A DNA stretch of 6,387 nucleotides from SM23-78 sp041479965 (GCA_041479965.1 JBGOZE010000062.1:1-6387), one strand, 5' to 3'. Counted from the stretch's first letter, positions 1 through 5,302 are shown. A program made the numbers and translations. The notes: generated by a model from the sequence alone, not told the origin.

Positions 1-1099
1 AAACTTCTGCTTTGTGCAAGAACCTTCCCTCTGGGATGTAGCCTTCTCCTTCGACATGGATGATGTTGTTGTTCACCCACACTCTCTTAACAGTCATCTC
101 GTTCTTGGTGAGAGTGCCTGTCTTGTCAGTGCATATCACAGTAGTGCTTCCGAGGGTCTCGACACTTGATAGTTTCCTGATGATAGCTTTTTTCTTAGCC
201 ATCCTCTGCGCTCCCAGGGCTAATGCGATGGTCATTATTGCTGGCAAGCCTTCAGGAACAGCAGCGACTCCAAGGCTTACTGCGAAAAGGAACATCTCAA
301 ATAGTGGCTTGTCGTTCAGGAGCCCAAGCCCTAGCACAATCGCGCAGATGGCGAGCACAGCGTAAGCAATGAACTTGCTCACCTTCCCAATCTCTTTCTG
401 CAAAGGGCTTTTCTCGTCTTTTATCTCAGAAGTCAACCCTGCTATCTTGCCGAACTCAGTGGCCATGCCAGTGGCTGTGATTATTGCCTTGCACCTGCCA
501 TTGGTGATGTTCGTGCCCATGAAGAGCATGTTGGTTATGTCGCCAAGATGCACTTCTCCTGACAGCAGAGCACATTCATTTTTGCTCCTGGGAATGCTCT
601 CTCCTGTCAGAACAGCCTCATCAGCTTTCAGCATGGCAGCCTCGATGATCCTTGCATCAGCAGGCACGCGAGTGCCTTCCTCAATAATGACAATGTCACC
701 GGGAACCAGGTCTTCTGCGTTGATCACCTGCTCTTTGCCATCCCTGAGCACTGTGGCATGAGGAGTCATCATCTTCTTCAAGGCGTCAATGGCCTTCTCT
801 GCCTTGTACTCCTGCAACACTCCTATGATGACGTTGATGGTGATGACGAAAAATATTATGGCAGCATCAAGGGCCTCTCCGAGAATAGCAGCTATTATGC
901 CAGCGCCGATAAGAATAAGAATCATCATCTCTGTGAACTGCTCCCATATGTACTGGAACAAGGTGACTTTCTGCTTGACAACAAGCCTGTTCTTGCCGAA
1001 CTTGCTAATCCTGAACTCAGCCTCCCTGGCGCTCAAGCCCTTATCAACAGAGCTGGCAAAATGCTTGACAACCTCCTCAGAAGACATGTAATAGTACAA
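1..1099 (-). CDS. P2-type cation-transporting ATPase, N-terminal part (runs off left edge)
   Basis: This is an ATP-driven membrane pump that forms a phospho-aspartate intermediate. The reading frame is open from 1099 to base 1, giving 366 residues; the rest of the P domain, the N domain and TM5 onward lie outside. Seen: helices near residues 58-74 and 79-95, the actuator loop TGES at 165-168, helices near 241-261 and 267-294 with PEGLP at 282-286, and the phosphorylation motif CTDKTGTLT with Asp325. PEGLP and the N-terminal cation-ATPase region are typical of the P2 (Ca2+-pump-like) class; the ion cannot be fixed without TM5-TM6. I chose TTG at 1097-1099 over ATG at 1085-1087. A GAGGTGA ribosome site lies 7 bases before the TTG but 19 before the ATG, and the added YYY residues precede MSSEEV much as WHxLS precedes EEV in relatives. 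The MgtC-family gene lies upstream on the same strand. Confidence 0.93.
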   Translation of the reverse strand, partial: MYYYMSSEEVVKHFASSVDKGLSAREAEFRISKFGKNRLVVKQKVTLFQYIWEQFTEMMILILIGAGIIAAILGEALDAAIIFFVITINVIIGVLQEYKAEKAIDALKKMMTPHATVLRDGKEQVINAEDLVPGDIVIIEEGTRVPADARIIEAAMLKADEAVLTGESIPRSKNECALLSGEVHLGDITNMLFMGTNITNGRCKAIITATGMATEFGKIAGLTSEIKDEKSPLQKEIGKVSKFIAYAVLAICAIVLGLGLLNDKPLFEMFLFAVSLGVAAVPEGLPAIMTIALALGAQRMAKKKAIIRKLSSVETLGSTTVICTDKTGTLTKNEMTVKRVWVNNNIIHVEGEGYIPEGRFLHKAEV

Positions 1100-1106
1100 T
1101 TAATGC

Positions 1107-1113
1107 TCACCTC
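1107..1113 (-). promoter_or_regulatory. Ribosome binding site that selects the TTG start of the ATPase
   Basis: The minus strand reads GAGGTGA, a seven-base match to the anti-Shine-Dalgarno complement GGAGGTGATC. It ends 7 bases before the TTG at 1099 and 19 bases before the first ATG, so it favours the TTG. Confidence 0.65.
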
Positions 1114-1130
1114 TCACCCTTGAAAATGAA

Positions 1131-1145
1131 AATAATTATTTATGA
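1131..1145 (-). promoter_or_regulatory. Possible TATA element for the ATPase
   Basis: The minus strand is A/T-only for most of this stretch (TCATAAATAATTATT), in the 114-base gap between the MgtC gene and the ATPase. It would place a transcript start near 1110-1118, just ahead of the ribosome site. The match to an archaeal TATA box is loose, and other A/T-rich stretches exist up to 1195. Read-through from the MgtC gene is equally possible, since no U-tract follows that gene. Confidence 0.3.
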
Positions 1146-1213
1146 TTAACAACTAACAATAGAAGTTTATTAATCTTTTGCTTTAAATAATAGAATCTGA
1201 TTGAAGAGCCTTC

Positions 1214-1846
1214 TCACTCTACCTTGCAGCTCTCGAACCAGGGCTCTTTGTAGAAGTCCTTGATTATCTTGTTCATGCTGTCCCTTGAGCCTTCTATGAT
1301 GTAAGTTATCACGAACTTGTTGTTCTTCTTGTCTATCTCGACGCCCATGGTCTTGTATTTCTTGGTGTAGAGCAGCAGGTATTGCTTGAGCTCTTTCTCG
1401 TGCACCATCTTATTGGTTGTCAGGACGATTTTTCTTTGGTAGGAGCCGATTCCCTTGTTCTCAAGTTGGGTGTCAACCAATACGACTATCCAGACCAGGG
1501 CATAGGTTATTCCTCCTATAACATATTCTCCTATGCCAAGGGTAAGCCCGAAGATGGCGAAGAGCCATATGCTCGAGGCTGTTGTGAACCCGAAAACCTT
1601 GTCTGAGCCTCTGATGAGCGCTCCTGCGCCTAGGAATCCTATTCCTGTGACAGTCGCTCCCAATAGCCCTATGGTCTTGTCAAGGCCGTTGCTGTCAGCC
1701 ACTAATCCCAGGGCGCATGAGCCTAGAGCGACAAAGATGAAGGTGCCAAAGCCAACTGGCTTGTGGGCTCTCTGCCTATCAAGTCCGAAAGCGCTGGCAG
1801 CTATGAAGGTGAGCAGGAACCTCAGGATTATCAGCAGGACGTTCAT
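1214..1846 (-). CDS. MgtC/SapB family membrane protein
   Basis: A complete 210-residue protein of the MgtC/SapB family, which in bacteria is linked to magnesium limitation and virulence; its biochemical role in archaea is not established. Seen: an N-terminal hydrophobic helix (about 3-21), the family's charged turn GLDRQRAHKPVGFGT (21-35), further helices near 35-51, 59-79 and 92-125, the glycine-rich GIGFLGAGALIR (68-79) and TTASSIW (88-94). A soluble C-terminal domain (about 135-210) with alternating strand and helix pattern resembles the ACT-like tail found in longer MgtC proteins. The ATG at 1844-1846 has no Shine-Dalgarno site but a TATA box about 27 bases upstream, so the transcript is probably leaderless. 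The cation ATPase follows 114 bases downstream on the same strand, which fits a role in ion homeostasis (inference). Confidence 0.93.
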   Translation of the reverse strand: MNVLLIILRFLLTFIAASAFGLDRQRAHKPVGFGTFIFVALGSCALGLVADSNGLDKTIGLLGATVTGIGFLGAGALIRGSDKVFGFTTASSIWLFAIFGLTLGIGEYVIGGITYALVWIVVLVDTQLENKGIGSYQRKIVLTTNKMVHEKELKQYLLLYTKKYKTMGVEIDKKNNKFVITYIIEGSRDSMNKIIKDFYKEPWFESCKVE

Positions 1847-1869
1847 AATTAGTTAAATTGTTTCAAGCC

Positions 1870-1877
1870 TTTTTATA
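1870..1877 (-). promoter_or_regulatory. Archaeal TATA box for the MgtC-family gene
   Basis: The minus strand reads TATAAAAA, preceded by a purine-rich GGAAAAC that could serve as the TFB-recognition element. Its centre is about 27 bases upstream of the ATG, the usual TATA-to-start distance, which implies transcription begins at or next to the start codon. Confidence 0.7.
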
Positions 1878-1884
1878 GTTTTCC

Positions 1885-1915
1885 AAAAAAAGCTTTTTAA
1901 CTTTTCATAAAAAAA
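1885..1915 (-). terminator. U-tract terminator after the 187-residue membrane protein
   Basis: On the minus strand seven T residues (1909-1915) follow the TGA stop directly, and a second run of seven T occurs at 1885-1891. No strong GC hairpin is present. This is the archaeal pattern of termination at U-rich tracts. The tract lies just before the TATA box of the MgtC gene, so it would separate the two transcripts. Confidence 0.55.
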
Positions 1916-2479
1916 TCAATAGCTCAGGAAATAAATCTGGCAGTGAGCCATCTTCTTGTAGAACTCATAATCAGGCTCTTTCTCTCTAGAGGAGATGAAT
2001 ATCTTGTCCAATCCTTCCCAGAACATGAACCAGGCTGCAGGCACGAGCATGACCTCGAGCAGCTTGTAGATGAATCCTTGATTACCGTAGAGGAAAGTGG
2101 AGAGCAGCATGAGGCACACTCCGACTATGAACCAGTTGGCGCCTTCCCTTTTCATCTTCTTTATCTCGTCCTGGTTCTCGACATAATGCCTTTGGAAGTG
2201 GTTTTTCAGCCTTTTCCTTATCTTGAGCTCGTCCTTGTAGTTCCTCTTGTTCCCCGGAACCATTACTCTCAGCTCTAATTTCTCTTCCTTGTCGCGAGAA
2301 GCTTTCTTGCACTCGCTCAGGAAGTCGTCTGACAAAGCCCTCTCGCTGTAAGGCCTGGGGTCGAAGTCAGAGAATATGTCGTCATAGCCATCGAGGATCA
2401 GGCTGATGTTGCCTTCCTTTATGTTCTTCCCAAGGATGTCCTCAACAGACTTGAACTCCTCACCGCCTTTTTTGTCCAT
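1916..2479 (-). CDS. Uncharacterised membrane protein with two C-terminal helices
   Basis: A 187-residue protein I cannot assign a function. The N-terminal half is soluble and charged. It includes the distinctive stretch LDGYDDIFSDFDPRPYSERA (29-48) followed by LSDDFL (49-54), which from memory resembles a motif in hypothetical proteins of bacteria and archaea. A strand-like LELRVMVP (68-75) and a very basic segment (77-112) with KIRKRLKNHFQRH follow. Two hydrophobic helices (about 114-131 and 138-156) form a hairpin, and a short tail ends in FLSY. Both ends are therefore likely on the cytoplasmic side. The ATG at 2477-2479 is chosen because GAGGTG lies 7 bases upstream; a TTG one codon earlier would be too close to it. 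A U-tract follows the stop. The gene diverges from the 72-residue orphan to its right. Confidence 0.85.
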   Translation of the reverse strand: MDKKGGEEFKSVEDILGKNIKEGNISLILDGYDDIFSDFDPRPYSERALSDDFLSECKKASRDKEEKLELRVMVPGNKRNYKDELKIRKRLKNHFQRHYVENQDEIKKMKREGANWFIVGVCLMLLSTFLYGNQGFIYKLLEVMLVPAAWFMFWEGLDKIFISSREKEPDYEFYKKMAHCQIYFLSY

Positions 2480-2486
2480 CAAAAAA

Positions 2487-2492
2487 CACCTC
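2487..2492 (-). promoter_or_regulatory. Ribosome binding site of the 187-residue membrane protein
   Basis: The minus strand reads GAGGTG, 7 bases before the ATG at 2479 and only 4 before the in-frame TTG at 2482. The spacing supports the ATG. Confidence 0.6.
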
Positions 2493-2532
2493 TGTTTTTT
2501 TGGGGCTCAAAAAACTCCTTTTTTTGTTGTCC

Positions 2533-2751
2533 ATGGCAGTGCTTATTGATGAGCTTATTTATAAAATTTCCTCAAACAAGATAAAAATAACAGAACAGAT
2601 AATGCTTCAAGGCAACATTCATATAGTACTGTTCGCAGGCTATTACAAGAAATCAGAGATACTCGTCATAAGCAGCTTTGTCTCAGCAGAAGAGAAGGTG
2701 GACTTGGTGCTTGAACTGAAGTTCCTGCTCGCAGAGTTGGCCAAAGGTTAA
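2533..2751 (+). CDS. Probable small orphan protein, 72 residues
   Basis: I do not recognise this protein. From the ATG at 2533 it reads 72 residues, with a patterned sequence: an amphipathic start (MAVLIDELIYKI), strand-like NIHIVLFAGYY (29-39) and EILVISSFVS (43-52), then a helix rich in Leu, Glu and Lys to the end. No membrane segment and no cysteines. Codon use (ATA, AAG, GCA) resembles its neighbours, and the opposite strand has no competing frame, which argues for a real gene. The start is uncertain: no Shine-Dalgarno site precedes the ATG at 2533. A shorter start at 2602 (50 residues) would sit about 40 bases after the TATA-like TTTATAAAA at 2558-2566. A TTG at 2500 is also in frame. 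Its stop codon directly abuts the EndoQ promoter, so it may be co-transcribed with EndoQ in part. Confidence 0.58.
   Translation: MAVLIDELIYKISSNKIKITEQIMLQGNIHIVLFAGYYKKSEILVISSFVSAEEKVDLVLELKFLLAELAKG
2558..2566. promoter_or_regulatory. TATA-like element in the divergent region
   Basis: TTTATAAAA reads as a near-palindromic TATA box. On the plus strand it would start transcripts near 2588, ahead of the in-frame ATG at 2602. On the minus strand it would start transcripts near 2536, giving the 187-residue gene a leader of about 57 bases. It lies inside the longer form of the small orphan gene, so it is only a candidate. Confidence 0.3.
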
Positions 2752-2753
2752 AA

Positions 2754-2764
2754 TTTATATATAT
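2754..2764 (+). promoter_or_regulatory. Archaeal TATA box of the endonuclease Q gene
   Basis: TTTATATATAT begins two bases after the preceding gene's stop codon. Its centre is about 27 bases before the ATG at 2786, and the space between is T-rich without any Shine-Dalgarno site. This is the layout of a leaderless archaeal transcript and supports the ATG at 2786 over the in-frame TTG at 2774. Confidence 0.72.
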
Positions 2765-2785
2765 CATCTTGTTTTGTTTTTTTCT

Positions 2786-4084
2786 ATGAGAATCATCGCA
2801 GACTTGCACATCCATTCAAGGTATTCCAGGGCTTGCTCTACTGACTTGAGCATCAAGAACCTTGAAAAATGGGCGCGCATCAAGGGATTAGGATTATTGG
2901 GAACTGGTGATTTCTCCCATCCTGAATGGATCAAGGAATTGAGGACTGAGCTCAAAGAGGATGGCTCAGGCATTCTCAGGACAGAGTCAGGCTTTCCTTT
3001 TGTGCTGCAGAACGAAGTCTCGCTCATGTATTCTCAGGGAGGAAAAGGCAGGAGGATTCATCTGGTAATTCTTGCTCCGGGCTTTGAGGTTGTCGACAAG
3101 ATAACTGCTTATCTGAAATCAAAAGGCAGGATTGATTATGACGGCAGGCCGATTTTTAATATCTCCTGCATTGAGTTCGCTGATGTCATGATGAAGATAA
3201 GCAATGACATTGAGATAATACCAGCACATTGCTGGACTCCTTGGTTCGGGATATTTGGGAGCAAGACAGGATTTGACAGTATCGAAGAGGCTTTTGGCCC
3301 CTACGCTAAGAACATCCACGCATTGGAATCAGGATTGTCAAGTGATCCTGAGATGAACTGGAGATTATCAAGGCTTGACAATTACAGGATTGTGAGCTTC
3401 TCTGACTTGCATTCCTATTGGCCTTGGAGGATTGGCAGGGAAGCAACTGTTTTTGACTTTTCAGATTTAACCTATGCTAATCTCATCAAAGCCCTGAGAA
3501 CAGGCGAAGGACTATTTGAGACTTTTGAAGTTGACCCTAATTATGGCAAGTATCACTATGATGGCCACAGGGATTGCAGAGTTAGTTTCAGCCCTGAGGA
3601 GAGCAAGAAGCATAAAGGAATCTGCCCTGTCTGCAAGAGGCCATTGACTATCGGAGTTCTGAACCGCGTTGGTGAGCTTGCTGACAGGAAAGAAGGAGAA
3701 AAGCCTTTGAATGCCAAGCCATTCAAGAGGATAATTCCTTTGCATGATTTACTGGCGTTGGCTTTGCAGAGCAGTGTTGCTAGCAAGAAGACCTGGGCAA
3801 AATATTATGAGATATTGAAAGCAGGAAAGGATGAGTTGGACATATTGCTCAATGTTCCTGAGGAGAAGCTTCTAGAAATCGCTGAGAAAGAGATTGTGGA
3901 TTTGATAATGAAGAACAGGCGTGGAGAGATGACTATCAAGCCTGGCTATGACGGAGAATACGGAGTGCCTGTGATTGACGGCAGAGAAGTCAAGCTTGAA
4001 AGCGATGATGACGAGGGAAAGCCAAAGAAAGAAAAAGAAGCTCCTGTGAAGATAGCACAGACAGGATTAGGAGATTATTTTTAA
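2786..4084 (+). CDS. Endonuclease Q-type PHP-domain DNA repair nuclease with PIP box
   Basis: EndoQ cuts DNA 5' to deaminated bases (uracil, hypoxanthine, xanthine) and abasic sites in archaea and some bacteria. This 432-residue protein matches the family's usual length. Seen: an N-terminal PHP metal-binding domain with DLHIHSRYS (6-14, His8 and His10), GTGDFSH (39-45), QNEVS (75-79), His92, PAHCWTPWFG (146-155), Glu181 and SFSDLHS (204-210). A zinc finger has Cys264, Cys280 and Cys283, with His257 or His261 as the likely fourth ligand, followed by LTIGVLNRVGELADR (287-301). A helical C-terminal domain and an acidic-basic linker (401-420) end in QTGLGDYF (425-432), a canonical PCNA-interacting peptide Q-x-x-L-x-x-Y-F at the extreme terminus. 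All key residues are present, so it is probably active. The ATG at 2786 follows a TATA box at leaderless spacing; the upstream TTG would add only MFFS. Confidence 0.93.
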   Translation: MRIIADLHIHSRYSRACSTDLSIKNLEKWARIKGLGLLGTGDFSHPEWIKELRTELKEDGSGILRTESGFPFVLQNEVSLMYSQGGKGRRIHLVILAPGFEVVDKITAYLKSKGRIDYDGRPIFNISCIEFADVMMKISNDIEIIPAHCWTPWFGIFGSKTGFDSIEEAFGPYAKNIHALESGLSSDPEMNWRLSRLDNYRIVSFSDLHSYWPWRIGREATVFDFSDLTYANLIKALRTGEGLFETFEVDPNYGKYHYDGHRDCRVSFSPEESKKHKGICPVCKRPLTIGVLNRVGELADRKEGEKPLNAKPFKRIIPLHDLLALALQSSVASKKTWAKYYEILKAGKDELDILLNVPEEKLLEIAEKEIVDLIMKNRRGEMTIKPGYDGEYGVPVIDGREVKLESDDDEGKPKKEKEAPVKIAQTGLGDYF

Positions 4085-4136
4085 TAAGTTCTCAAAAGCC
4101 CCGCCGGCACTTGAGGTGGAATAAATCATTGTCGCG

Positions 4137-4150
4137 TTTTTTGTATTTTT
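4137..4150 (+). terminator. U-tract terminator after endonuclease Q
   Basis: Two T runs (TTTTTT and TTTTT, three bases apart) lie about 50 bases after the EndoQ stop. A weak CTCAA/TTGAG stem with a GC-rich loop (4091-4115) precedes them but is not adjacent. This fits archaeal U-rich termination. Confidence 0.45.
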
Positions 4151-4163
4151 CCCTAATATTTAG

Positions 4164-4177
4164 TTTCTATATAGAAA
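4164..4177. repeat. Perfect 14-base palindrome TTTCTATATAGAAA in the convergent spacer
   Basis: The two halves TTTCTAT and ATAGAAA are exact reverse complements. It sits in the 206-base spacer between the converging EndoQ and 74-residue genes (4085-4290), which holds no credible gene. It contains a TATATA core, so it may be a regulator-binding site or an orphan TATA box, or chance in A/T-rich DNA. Confidence 0.4.
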
Positions 4178-4216
4178 ATAATTAATGCAAAAAAAAAGAA
4201 AAAAACAGTTTCCGCC

Positions 4217-4283
4217 AAAAAATGAAAAGAGAAGAGAAAGGGGCTTCTCCTGAGAGTGTTAATCACAGAAAAAGCCCCTTCTC
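4217..4283 (-). terminator. Strong hairpin terminator after the 74-residue gene
   Basis: On the minus strand the arm at 4283-4266 (GAGAAGGGGCTTTTTCTG) pairs with the arm at 4252-4234, with one bulged base and two G-U pairs, around a 13-base loop. A T-rich tail (CTCTTTTCATTTTTT) follows to 4217. The hairpin starts 7 bases after the stop codon. This is a bacterial-looking intrinsic terminator. The plus strand lacks a following T run, so it serves the minus-strand gene. Confidence 0.75.
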
Positions 4284-4290
4284 CTTCATA

Positions 4291-4515
4291 CTACTCCTTC
4301 ACTGTCGCCAGCTCGATGCCTTGCCTGATGACACGGACTGTTTCTTGGTTCCAGAACTTCACAGCCTCGGCGAAATTGAGGGACTGGACTGCCGACGCCT
4401 CAAATTCATGGATGTGAATCTCCAGCAGCACCTTCCTGACGACCTCCTTGTTCACGCCCGGCTTGTCGCCAACCAGTAAAGACTCCACCTCACTACGTGA
4501 AAGAGGACGAAGCAT
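4291..4515 (-). CDS. Small soluble protein of unknown function, 74 residues
   Basis: I do not recognise this 74-residue protein. It is charged, has no membrane segment and no cysteine, and looks largely helical. It opens MLRPLSRSEVESLLVGDK, with a possible helix from residue 8 followed by KEVVRKVLLEIHIHEFEASA (23-42) and a second helical stretch to the end. Support for a real gene comes from its signals: AAAGGAGGT lies 7 bases before the ATG at 4513-4515, and a strong hairpin terminator follows the TAG stop. It is the last gene of the minus-strand series that starts with the ABC permease at the right edge. A hairpin at 4555-4606 separates it from the gene before it, so it may have its own transcript or be expressed by read-through. 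Confidence 0.75.
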   Translation of the reverse strand: MLRPLSRSEVESLLVGDKPGVNKEVVRKVLLEIHIHEFEASAVQSLNFAEAVKFWNQETVRVIRQGIELATVKE

Positions 4516-4522
4516 TGATGTT

Positions 4523-4531
4523 ACCTCCTTT
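4523..4531 (-). promoter_or_regulatory. Strong ribosome binding site of the 74-residue gene
   Basis: The minus strand reads AAAGGAGGT, ending 7 bases before the ATG at 4515. It is the main evidence that this short frame is translated. Confidence 0.75.
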
Positions 4532-4554
4532 ATCGATATGTTATTTTATTTTTT

Positions 4555-4606
4555 GAAAAGAGAGGAGAGGGCTTACTCTTATCCTCAACAATTTCAACCC
4601 TCTCCT
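4555..4606 (-). terminator. Hairpin with loop E-like motif after the 114-residue gene
   Basis: On the minus strand AGGAGAGGGTT (4606-4596) pairs with AGCCCTCTCCT (4573-4563) over 11 pairs, including one U-G. Immediately inside, GAA (4595-4593) faces AGTA (4577-4574), the composition and order of a bulged-G (loop E) internal loop. A weaker inner stem caps it. Only a short T-rich tail (CTCTTTTC) follows, so termination may be partial. The element begins 8 bases after the TGA stop. It shares paired and unpaired sequence with the element at 5303-5358. Confidence 0.6.
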
Positions 4607-4614
4607 TGGCCGGG

Positions 4615-4959
4615 TCAAGGCAGGCCGGGTGGTCCAGGTTCTTGTGGCGGTGGCTCTTCCTTGGGCGGTTCTTCTGTGGTCGGAGATGTGCTGGCCTTGT
4701 TCTTGGCTTTCTTGTAAAGCTTCACGAGTAGCCAGACGATGAATATCCAGACAGCAATCCAGAAGAGCAAGTCGATAAGCCATTTGAGGAAGAGGAGCGC
4801 GCCAAAGGCAATGCCGAAGATGAGCTTGAGCCCTCCGAGAAGTATGAACATGGCGATGAGGAACACTCCCCAGGAGAACTTCTTGCCTTTTGGCTTCACG
4901 CTCTTGCCGAAGATGAACCCGGCGACGACAGAGATGAGTAAAGCGAACCAGAAATTCAT
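4615..4959 (-). CDS. Small multi-pass membrane protein with acidic proline-rich tail
   Basis: A 114-residue protein of unknown function. Hydrophobic segments lie at about 2-18, 30-57 (long enough for a tight hairpin or one tilted helix) and 59-80, with a basic loop KPKGKK (22-27) and KLYKKAKNK (80-88) on what is probably the cytoplasmic side. The last 24 residues are low-complexity and acidic: TEEPPKEEPPPQEPGPP. The start is firm: AAAGGAGGTGA stands just before the ATG at 4957-4959, and this ATG overlaps the TGA of the upstream zinc-ribbon gene as ATGA, so the two are probably translationally coupled. A hairpin follows the stop. The acidic tail contrasts with the basic proline-rich tail of the 221-residue protein two genes upstream; whether they interact is speculation. 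Another minus-strand frame that overlaps this gene (4541-4966) lacks these signals. Confidence 0.82.
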   Translation of the reverse strand: MNFWFALLISVVAGFIFGKSVKPKGKKFSWGVFLIAMFILLGGLKLIFGIAFGALLFLKWLIDLLFWIAVWIFIVWLLVKLYKKAKNKASTSPTTEEPPKEEPPPQEPGPPGLP

Positions 4960-5273
4960 GTTTCACCTCCTTTCATGCGTGGATTTTTTATAAAAAAGCC
5001 TGGTTTTCTCATCTGCGGTTGCGGATGTTCCTGGAGCTCAGGATACCATGGCTTGGCTCTGAAGTGAAGACAAAAACCAATCGGGGAGACGGCTGTCCCG
5101 TTGCTGAGGATGATAAAGTTCATTTCGCAATGCACGCACTCAAAATAATCTGCGCCCTCGAACCTGATGTAATGGTATGCATGCATAAACCCGCAATAGG
5201 GACAACCATACCTTTCATAGTCAGCTTGGCCTATGGCCAGGACCAGATAAGGCTTGGTTATTGTCAGGATCAA
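4956..5273 (-). CDS. Zinc-ribbon-like small protein, 105 residues
   Basis: I do not recognise the family. The protein carries two Cys-x2-Cys knuckles, CPYC (24-27) and CVHC (46-49), 18 residues apart, the layout of a zinc ribbon. A hydrophobic N-terminal strand region (YLVLAIG, 9-15) precedes them, and aromatic and His-rich residues (FMHAYHYIRF, 29-38) lie between them. The C-terminal third is rich in Pro and Lys. No membrane helix is evident, so it is probably cytoplasmic and may bind nucleic acid or protein. The start is taken as TTG at 5271-5273, since AGGAGG lies 9 bases upstream and no ATG occurs before residue 30. The TGA overlaps the next gene's ATG by the ATGA arrangement, and the last codons (KGGET) form that gene's ribosome site. 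A hairpin element separates this gene from the 221-residue gene upstream. Confidence 0.75.
   Translation of the reverse strand: MILTITKPYLVLAIGQADYERYGCPYCGFMHAYHYIRFEGADYFECVHCEMNFIILSNGTAVSPIGFCLHFRAKPWYPELQEHPQPQMRKPGFFIKNPRMKGGET
4963..4973 (-). promoter_or_regulatory. Ribosome binding site of the 114-residue gene, inside the preceding coding region
   Basis: The minus strand reads AAAGGAGGTGA, an exceptionally long match to the anti-Shine-Dalgarno complement; GGAGG lies 6 bases before the ATG at 4959. The same bases encode the last residues of the zinc-ribbon protein, so one sequence does two jobs. Confidence 0.75.
4966..4977 (-). repeat. 12-base repeat copy 1, CATGAAAGGAGG
   Basis: Identical to 5389-5400 on the same strand. 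Both copies lie in the same reading register near the 3' end of their genes and encode MKGG. Here it contains the working ribosome site of the next gene. Confidence 0.6.
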
Positions 5274-5281
5274 AACGTTAA

Positions 5282-5288
5282 CCCTCCT
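5282..5288 (-). promoter_or_regulatory. Ribosome binding site supporting a TTG start
   Basis: The minus strand reads AGGAGGG, with AGGAGG ending 9 bases before the TTG at 5273. The absence of any ATG nearby makes this site decisive for the start of the zinc-ribbon gene. Confidence 0.6.
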
Positions 5289-5302
5289 ATCATTCTTGCT
5301 GG

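Noticed and set aside
60..1123. Several plus-strand frames opposite the ATPase
   Set aside because: The minus strand encodes unmistakable P-type ATPase motifs through the whole stretch; the plus frames are its shadows.
1533..1856. A plus-strand frame of 107 codons opposite the MgtC-family gene
   Set aside because: The minus strand carries clear family motifs and a promoter; the plus frame has neither.
4085..4290. A join between an archaeal left part and a bacterial right part, as in a misassembly
   Set aside because: The right part has bacterial-looking ribosome sites and hairpins, but its genes use AGG and ATA codons as the left part does, and GAGGTG-type sites also occur on the left. A chimera is not needed to explain it, though read coverage across the spacer would settle it.
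4541..4966. A 141-codon minus-strand frame overlapping the 114-residue gene
   Set aside because: Its product is rich in Arg, His and Cys with no pattern, and it lacks its own start signal at the right spacing. The 114-residue frame has clear membrane helices and coupling to the gene before it.
5176..5187. A 12-base palindrome TATGCATGCATA
   Set aside because: It lies inside the zinc-ribbon coding region and arises from Met-His-Ala-Tyr codons; no sign of a regulatory role.
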